Shown here: positions 9,233-12,783 of the stretch, one piece after another
Layout of the letters: each line of letters starts with the position of its first letter
How positions within the stretch are numbered: position 1 is the stretch's first letter
NCBI GenBank assembly: GCA_025963955.1
Contig: JAOPZU010000014.1
Coordinates: 1-12,783 of the forward strand
DNA length: 12,783 bases
Reading direction: 5' to 3'
Origin: Solirubrobacterales bacterium
GTDB lineage: Bacteria > Actinomycetota > Thermoleophilia > Solirubrobacterales > Solirubrobacteraceae
Notes under the pieces: generated by a model
Databases searched by the model: none
Told to the model about the DNA's origin: nothing
The model's input: only the letters and a program-made list of their open reading frames with translations
Translations under genes and position numbers: made by a program

Positions 9233-10309
9233 CTACCCGGCCTCCCGCGTCTGCTCGCCGATGAGCCCTTGGGGCCGGAAGATCATGATCATGATGAGGT
9301 AGCCGAACACGACGGCCGAGACCCACTGGCCGCCGATGCGGTTGTCCGCGAGCTCCTGGATGACGCCGATGACGAGACCGCCGAGGACGGCGCCCTTGAG
9401 GTTGCCGATGCCGCCCATGACGGCCGCGGTGAAGGCGATCAGGCCGGCCTGGAAGCCCATGTTGAAGGAGACGGAGGTCTGGTAGAGGGCGTAGATGAGA
9501 CCAGCGGCGCCGGCCATCATGCCGCCGATCAGGAAGGTCAGCGAGATGGTCGTGTCGACGTTGATGCCCTGCAGGCGCGCTGCGTCCGGGTCCTGTGCGG
9601 TGGCGCGCATGGCCTTGCCGACCTTGGACCGGGTGATGAACGCAGTGAGCACGATCACGAGCGGGATCGTCACGCCGATGGCGAGCACGTCGCCGTTGTT
9701 GATCGGGACGCCCAGGAGGTTGACGACCTCGTCGTTGTGCTTGATGAGGTCCGGCACGCTCTTCTGGCTGCCGCCGCGCCACAGCAGGCCGACGTTCTGC
9801 AGGATGAACGAGAAGCCGACCGCGGTGATCAGGGGCGCGAGCTTCGGAGCGCCGCGCAGCGGCCGGTAGGCCACGCGCTCGATCATCACGTTCAGCGACC
9901 CGGTGACCATCATGGTGATGATCAGCGTCAGGAAGAGGCCGAACACGAGGCCGAGCGGGCCGGTGACGAGCGTCAGGCCGATCGTCCCGGTGAACGAGAA
10001 CGCGGTGAAGGCGCCGATCATGAAGACGTCGCCGTGCGCGAAGTTGATGAGCTCGATGATGCCGTAGACGAGCGTGTACCCGATGGCGATCAGCGCCCAG
10101 ATGGAGCCGTTGGAGAGCCCGCGGACCATGTTCTCGCCCAGGCGCGACAGGTCGCCCTGGCTGCCGGTGAGATCGTGGATCCCGAAGTAGACGGGCAGCG
10201 CGGCGAGACCGATGAGCAGGCCCCACTTGGAGAGGAGCTCGCGGATCGCGTCGTTGGTGCGCTTCGGCCGTGCGGCTGCCGGCGTGGTGGGTGCTTCGGT
10301 GGTAGCCAA
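9233..10309 (-). CDS. livH: Branched-chain amino acid ABC transporter permease LivH
   Basis: The other permease of the importer, 358 residues from the TTG at 10309. The family motif GYTLVYGIIELINFAHGD sits near residues 77-94, and the EAA-like ATPase-docking loop GKAMRATAQDPDAARLQGINV near 231-251. GGMMAGAAGLIYAL and AFTAAVMGGIGNLKGAVLGG follow, ending in FRPQGLIGE. An additional hydrophobic stretch at about 29-45 precedes the conserved core, making it longer than the usual ~300 residues. Start choice: an in-frame GTG at 10336 would add nine residues, but it lies inside a long hairpin, has no Shine-Dalgarno sequence, and the added codons include AGA CCT GAT, unlike the GC-ending codons elsewhere. 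The TTG has a weak GAG seven bases upstream. Start certainty is moderate; identity is firm. The stop abuts livM. Confidence 0.95.
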   Translation of the reverse strand: MATTEAPTTPAAARPKRTNDAIRELLSKWGLLIGLAALPVYFGIHDLTGSQGDLSRLGENMVRGLSNGSIWALIAIGYTLVYGIIELINFAHGDVFMIGAFTAFSFTGTIGLTLVTGPLGLVFGLFLTLIITMMVTGSLNVMIERVAYRPLRGAPKLAPLITAVGFSFILQNVGLLWRGGSQKSVPDLIKHNDEVVNLLGVPINNGDVLAIGVTIPLVIVLTAFITRSKVGKAMRATAQDPDAARLQGINVDTTISLTFLIGGMMAGAAGLIYALYQTSVSFNMGFQAGLIAFTAAVMGGIGNLKGAVLGGLVIGVIQELADNRIGGQWVSAVVFGYLIMIMIFRPQGLIGEQTREAG

Positions 10310-10330
10310 ATCAGGTCTCGGCGCCGGGAT

Positions 10331-10378
10331 CCCCACCGGCGGAGTGGGCGCACTGGGCGCCCGCTCCGGCCGGTGGGG
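10331..10378 (-). terminator. Long hairpin between the binding-protein gene and livH
   Basis: A stem of about 20 pairs with a five-base loop (10352-10356), one bulged base (10369) and one mismatch (10345/10363). Its outer arms are CCCCACCGG at 10331-10339 and CCGGTGGGG at 10370-10378. It begins 18 bases downstream of the binding-protein stop and covers the alternative GTG start of livH. No U-tract follows. Such stems between a binding-protein gene and its permease genes are known from other ABC operons to lower downstream expression or protect the upstream mRNA end. That role is inferred here. Confidence 0.6.
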
Positions 10379-10395
10379 TCCTGACGAGCTTCGGG

Positions 10396-11688
10396 CTAGC
10401 CCGCCGCCTTGATGGTGGAGGCGTACGTCGGGTTGCCGTCCGGGCCCACGTCGTACAGACCGTAGTCCGTCAGCGTGGTGTCGCCGTTCTTGTCGATCGA
10501 GTACTTGCCGAGGACCGAGTCACGGTCCTTGGTGGCGAACAGGGCCTTCAGGAAGCCCTCGCGCGAGGTGCCGTCGGGACCGGCGCCCTTGATGGTGTCG
10601 ATGACCAGCTTCATCGCCTCGTAGCCGTAGATGGCGTACGGATCCGGCTTCGGATCGTTGTACTCCTTGTTGAAGGCGTCGATGAACGCCTTGCCACCGG
10701 GGTACGACGCGAGGTCGAGGGTCGCGACCGTGCACTTGAACAGCTTGCCGACCTTGGCCGGGATGCCGTCCTTCTTCGGGTTCGTGAAGCCGGACTCGCA
10801 GACGCCGTCGCCGCCGTACAGCTTCGCGTTCGGCAGGGCGTCGTTGACGTCCTTGTACAGCTGGATCGCGCCGTTGGCGGTGACCCCGCCGAAGAAGAAG
10901 CAGTCCGCCTTCTGGCCCTTGAGCTTCGAGGCGAAGCCCCGGAAGTTCGCGGCGTCCGGCTGGATGCCGGTGTCGCCGATGATGTTCAGGCCCTGCTCCT
11001 TCGCCTTGATGCCGATGACGCGGGTGAGGCCGGCACCGTAGGTGTCCTTGTCGTTCGCCATCGCGACGGCCTTGCAGCCGTCGGTCTTCATCTGCGTGAC
11101 GAGCGCACCGCCCTGGACGGTGTCACGCGGCACGATGCGGGCGTAGGTCCGCTTCTGCGACGGGTAGTAGATCGCCGGCTCGCCCTTCTCGGAGCCCGGC
11201 TCGCTCGTCGTCAGTCCGACGTAGGTGTTCGCCGGGGAGATCTGCGCGATGCCGACCTCGTTCAGGATGGGCAGCGACACCTTCGTCGCACCCGAGTTGA
11301 ACTCGCCGATGAGGGCGACGGACTTCTTGTCCTGGGCGACCTTGCGGGCGTTGGCCCCGACCTGCTGCTCGTCCCAGTTCCCGGCCTGGGCGGTCGAGTC
11401 GTCGAGCGACTGGTACTTGATGCTCACGCCGCCGGCCTTGTTGCCCGCTTCCTTCAGCGCGAGCTTGATGCCGTCGACCATGGCGTTCGTCTGGTCCTTC
11501 GAGGCGCCCTGCAGCGGCAGGCTCGAGTAGACGTCGACGGTGCCGGACGCGGAGCCCGAGGCCGTGCTGGTGGTGCCGGCCGGAGTGGACGCGGTCGTGT
11601 TGCTGCTGCTGTCCGACCCACAGGCCGTGACGCCGATTGCAAGGGTGCCCAGCAGGCTCCCGACCATCACCTTCGCGCTTGAGCGCAA
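10396..11688 (-). CDS. livK: Branched-chain amino acid ABC transporter substrate-binding lipoprotein
   Basis: A 430-residue type I periplasmic-binding-fold protein that captures the ligand outside the cell and delivers it to LivH/LivM. An N-terminal signal (1-22) ends in a VTAC lipobox, so Cys23 would be lipidated. A Ser/Thr/Gly-rich tether (24-49) follows, then the two-lobed domain with FNSGATKVSLPILNE, ISPANTYVGLT, DKDTYGAG and IYGYEAMK. Mature cysteines at 205, 263, 297 and 319 could form two disulfides. The TTG at 11688 is chosen because AGGAGG lies eight bases upstream (11697-11702), the best Shine-Dalgarno sequence in the window, and it gives a proper signal peptide. It heads the operon and is separated from livH by a strong hairpin. 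The upstream partial gene is a paralogue. Ligand could be Leu/Ile/Val or another amino acid or amide; sequence alone cannot decide. The symbol is by homology. Confidence 0.94.
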   Translation of the reverse strand: MRSSAKVMVGSLLGTLAIGVTACGSDSSSNTTASTPAGTTSTASGSASGTVDVYSSLPLQGASKDQTNAMVDGIKLALKEAGNKAGGVSIKYQSLDDSTAQAGNWDEQQVGANARKVAQDKKSVALIGEFNSGATKVSLPILNEVGIAQISPANTYVGLTTSEPGSEKGEPAIYYPSQKRTYARIVPRDTVQGGALVTQMKTDGCKAVAMANDKDTYGAGLTRVIGIKAKEQGLNIIGDTGIQPDAANFRGFASKLKGQKADCFFFGGVTANGAIQLYKDVNDALPNAKLYGGDGVCESGFTNPKKDGIPAKVGKLFKCTVATLDLASYPGGKAFIDAFNKEYNDPKPDPYAIYGYEAMKLVIDTIKGAGPDGTSREGFLKALFATKDRDSVLGKYSIDKNGDTTLTDYGLYDVGPDGNPTYASTIKAAG

Positions 11689-11696
11689 GTGTTATT

Positions 11697-11702
11697 CCTC
11701 CT
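11697..11702 (-). promoter_or_regulatory. Strong ribosome binding site for the binding-protein gene
   Basis: AGGAGG on the minus strand, eight bases before the TTG at 11688, within AAAGAGGAGGAATAACAC. It decides the TTG start and contrasts with the other transcription units here, whose first genes lack a Shine-Dalgarno sequence. Confidence 0.85.
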
Positions 11703-11713
11703 CTTTGGAATCG

Positions 11714-11736
11714 CTACTTATGGCCATCATAAGCAG
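11714..11736. promoter_or_regulatory. Dyad overlapping the -10: candidate operator
   Basis: CTTATG (11717-11722) and CATAAG (11728-11733) form a perfect inverted repeat around GCCAT. After one mismatch, CT/AG pairs extend the dyad to 23 bp. It covers the -10 and the predicted start site, so a dimeric regulator bound here would block transcription. Which regulator binds is unknown. A stem-loop in the leader RNA is less likely because most of the left arm as transcribed would lie upstream of the predicted start. Confidence 0.45.
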
Positions 11737-11756
11737 AAGCACAGGAGTCCCGTCAA
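11726..11756 (-). promoter_or_regulatory. Sigma70-like promoter of the transporter operon
   Basis: On the minus strand, TTGACG (11756-11751) is a -35 with five of six consensus matches and TATGAT (11731-11726) a -10 with five of six. The 19-base spacer is slightly long. The predicted transcription start near 11719 gives a leader of about 30 bases before the TTG. The region is clearly AT-richer than its surroundings. A weaker second candidate lies upstream: TTGGTG (11814-11809) and TATGAC (11792-11787) with a 16-base spacer. Confidence 0.55.
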
Positions 11757-11830
11757 CGACTTTCGTCGAGAGCGGATCGCCTCGCGGTCATAAAAGGACT
11801 AAACGGCACACCAAATCGTTTCGCCCCGTT

Positions 11831-11894
11831 CCACCGGGCCAAATCGGTGGGGGCAACCGTCGCCCGCCGGTCCATGGCGTGGCGCGTGCGCGCC
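11831..11894 (-). terminator. Candidate terminator after the second binding-protein gene
   Basis: Two hairpins follow the stop at 11903 on the minus strand. One has GGCGC/GCGCC arms at 11881-11885 and 11890-11894 with a four-base loop. The other has CCACCG/CGGTGG arms at 11831-11836 and 11845-11850 with an eight-base loop. Neither has a U-tract. They separate the upstream gene from the transporter promoter, which fits termination, but the stems are short. Confidence 0.35.
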
Positions 11895-11902
11895 CGCCGT
11901 GG

Positions 11903-12783
11903 TCAGCCCGCGGCCGGGTCGAGCAGGCGCTCGAAGGCCAGCCGGCCGGCCTTGACGCGGTACAGCCCGTACCGTGTGAGGGACGTGTCCCCGCGGCGGT
12001 CGATCGAATACGTGCCGAGGATCGAGTGCCGGTCCTGGATCCGGAAGAACGCCGCCACGACGGACCGCTTGTCGTTGCCGCGGTCCCCGGCGCGGGCGAC
12101 GGCGAGCAGCGCGAGCTTCATCGCCTCGTAGCCGTACATGCCGTAGGGCCCGGACTCGGTGCCGAAGCGGCGCTGGTAGCTGCGCAGGAAGGTGCGCCCG
12201 GCCGCCGGGTACAGCCGGGCCGGCAGTCCGGGACTCGTCAGCCGGACCATCGAGGCGGGCCCCGCGCCGAGGTCCTTCGCGAACGACGGCGTCGCGAGGC
12301 CGTTCGGCGCGAAGAGCTTCAGGCCGGGCTGGGCCTCGTGCAGCTCCGTGAAGAGCACCACGGCCGCGCGCTCCTCGACTCCGCCGAGGAACAGGCAGTC
12401 CGCGCCGCTGCGCACCACCTTGTCCAGCAGGTCCGCGTAGTCGCGCGCGTCCGGGTCGATGCCCTCGTTGCCCGCCACGCGCAGCCCTGCCGCCGGGCCG
12501 AGCAGCTCCACGAGGTCCGTCAGGCTCTTGCCGTAGGCCTCGCGGTCGTGGACGAGGAAGGTGGACCGGCAGCCCTCGGCGAGCTGGTCGTCGATCTGCG
12601 CCCGCGCCTGGACGTCGTCGGGCTGGATGACGCGTCCGAACGTCCGGACGCCGGCCGGGTAGTACTTGTCCGGCTCGCCCTTGTCGGCTCCCGTGGTGCG
12701 CGTGAGCCCGACGAGGGTGGACGCCGGGGAGATCTGCAGGATGCCCGCCTCGTTCAGGGTCGGGACGGTGAGCGCGGTCGCCC
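11903..12783 (-). CDS. Second branched-chain amino acid-type substrate-binding protein (C-terminal part)
   Basis: The frame is open from the window edge to the stop at 11903, giving 292 residues of a type I periplasmic-binding-fold protein; the N-terminus and any signal peptide lie outside. It aligns without large gaps to the adjacent binding protein from residue ~134 onward. Shared blocks include LNEAGILQISPAST/LNEVGIAQISPANT, KGEP..YYP, YGYEAMKL, and the C-terminal LG.YSID..GDT.LT.YGLY. It keeps the first two cysteine positions (EGCRS, GADCLF) but lacks the second two. A GTG at 12511 is only an internal codon, because homology continues upstream of it. It sits 214 bp upstream of the binding-protein gene that heads the liv operon, which has its own promoter. 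It is probably a duplicate serving the same permease with a different ligand range, though it could be a sensor or belong to an operon beyond the window. Confidence 0.9.
   Translation of the reverse strand, partial: ATALTVPTLNEAGILQISPASTLVGLTRTTGADKGEPDKYYPAGVRTFGRVIQPDDVQARAQIDDQLAEGCRSTFLVHDREAYGKSLTDLVELLGPAAGLRVAGNEGIDPDARDYADLLDKVVRSGADCLFLGGVEERAAVVLFTELHEAQPGLKLFAPNGLATPSFAKDLGAGPASMVRLTSPGLPARLYPAAGRTFLRSYQRRFGTESGPYGMYGYEAMKLALLAVARAGDRGNDKRSVVAAFFRIQDRHSILGTYSIDRRGDTSLTRYGLYRVKAGRLAFERLLDPAAG

Noticed and set aside
8031..10226. Open frame continuous with livG that would make a ~1000-residue protein across livM and livH
   Set aside because: The upstream part is Arg/Pro/Gly/His-rich frame-shadow sequence typical of high GC. 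The LivG homology begins at 8030, where the ATG overlaps the livM stop.
8687..10384. 565-codon plus-strand frame opposite livM/livH, and the similar 6480-8237 frame
   Set aside because: Highly charged repetitive composition (Asp, Glu, Arg, His) arises from reading hydrophobic permease codons in antisense. The conserved genes on the minus strand explain the openness.
11903..12511. Treating the second binding protein as a complete 202-residue gene starting at GTG 12511
   Set aside because: Homology to the neighbouring paralogue continues without a stop from 12511 to the window edge, so this GTG is an internal valine codon.

Overview
The window reads as chromosomal DNA of a very GC-rich bacterium. 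Third codon positions in the real genes are almost all G or C, GTG and TTG starts occur, an ACT-domain malic enzyme is present, and several starts look leaderless. Together these suggest Actinomycetota, possibly the Thermoleophilia/Solirubrobacterales lineage; that placement is inference, since no rRNA or marker gene is present. I see no tRNA, rRNA, insertion sequence, CRISPR array, phage gene or att site. Large open frames antisense to the real genes are GC-driven shadows.

Layout. (1) Positions 1-484, minus strand: the N-terminal part of an unrecognised protein that runs off the window. (2) 552-1442, minus: a classical NADP-type short-chain dehydrogenase, followed by two tandem hairpins. (3) 1553-3022, plus, divergent from the dehydrogenase: a malic enzyme with an N-terminal ACT domain, followed at 3092-3997 by a TIGR01777/YfcH-type NAD-dependent epimerase-like protein. 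(4) 4110-6209, minus, convergent with the epimerase: the membrane AAA+ zinc protease FtsH. (5) 6262-11688, minus: a complete branched-chain/hydrophobic amino acid ABC transporter operon. In transcription order it is a lipoprotein substrate-binding protein, livH, livM, livG, livF and a 77-residue two-helix membrane protein. (6) 11903 to the window end, minus: the C-terminal 292 residues of a second, paralogous substrate-binding protein.

The transporter genes are tightly packed: livH/livM abut, livM/livG overlap by 4 bp, livG/livF are 3 bp apart, and livF overlaps the small membrane protein by 4 bp. The binding protein captures a ligand outside the membrane, LivH and LivM form the channel, and LivG and LivF supply ATP hydrolysis. 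The binding-protein gene has a strong Shine-Dalgarno sequence and a sigma70-like promoter whose -10 element lies inside a dyad, a likely operator. A roughly 20-bp hairpin separates it from livH, the usual arrangement for making more binding protein than permease.

Most of the window is ordinary conserved metabolism, transport and proteostasis. I do not see a wholly new system. The points most worth a second look are the translationally coupled small membrane protein, the tandem binding proteins that differ by a cysteine pair, the Phe-to-Ile change in the FtsH pore loop with its long N-terminal tail, the regulatory DNA around the transporter, and the leaderless-type starts.
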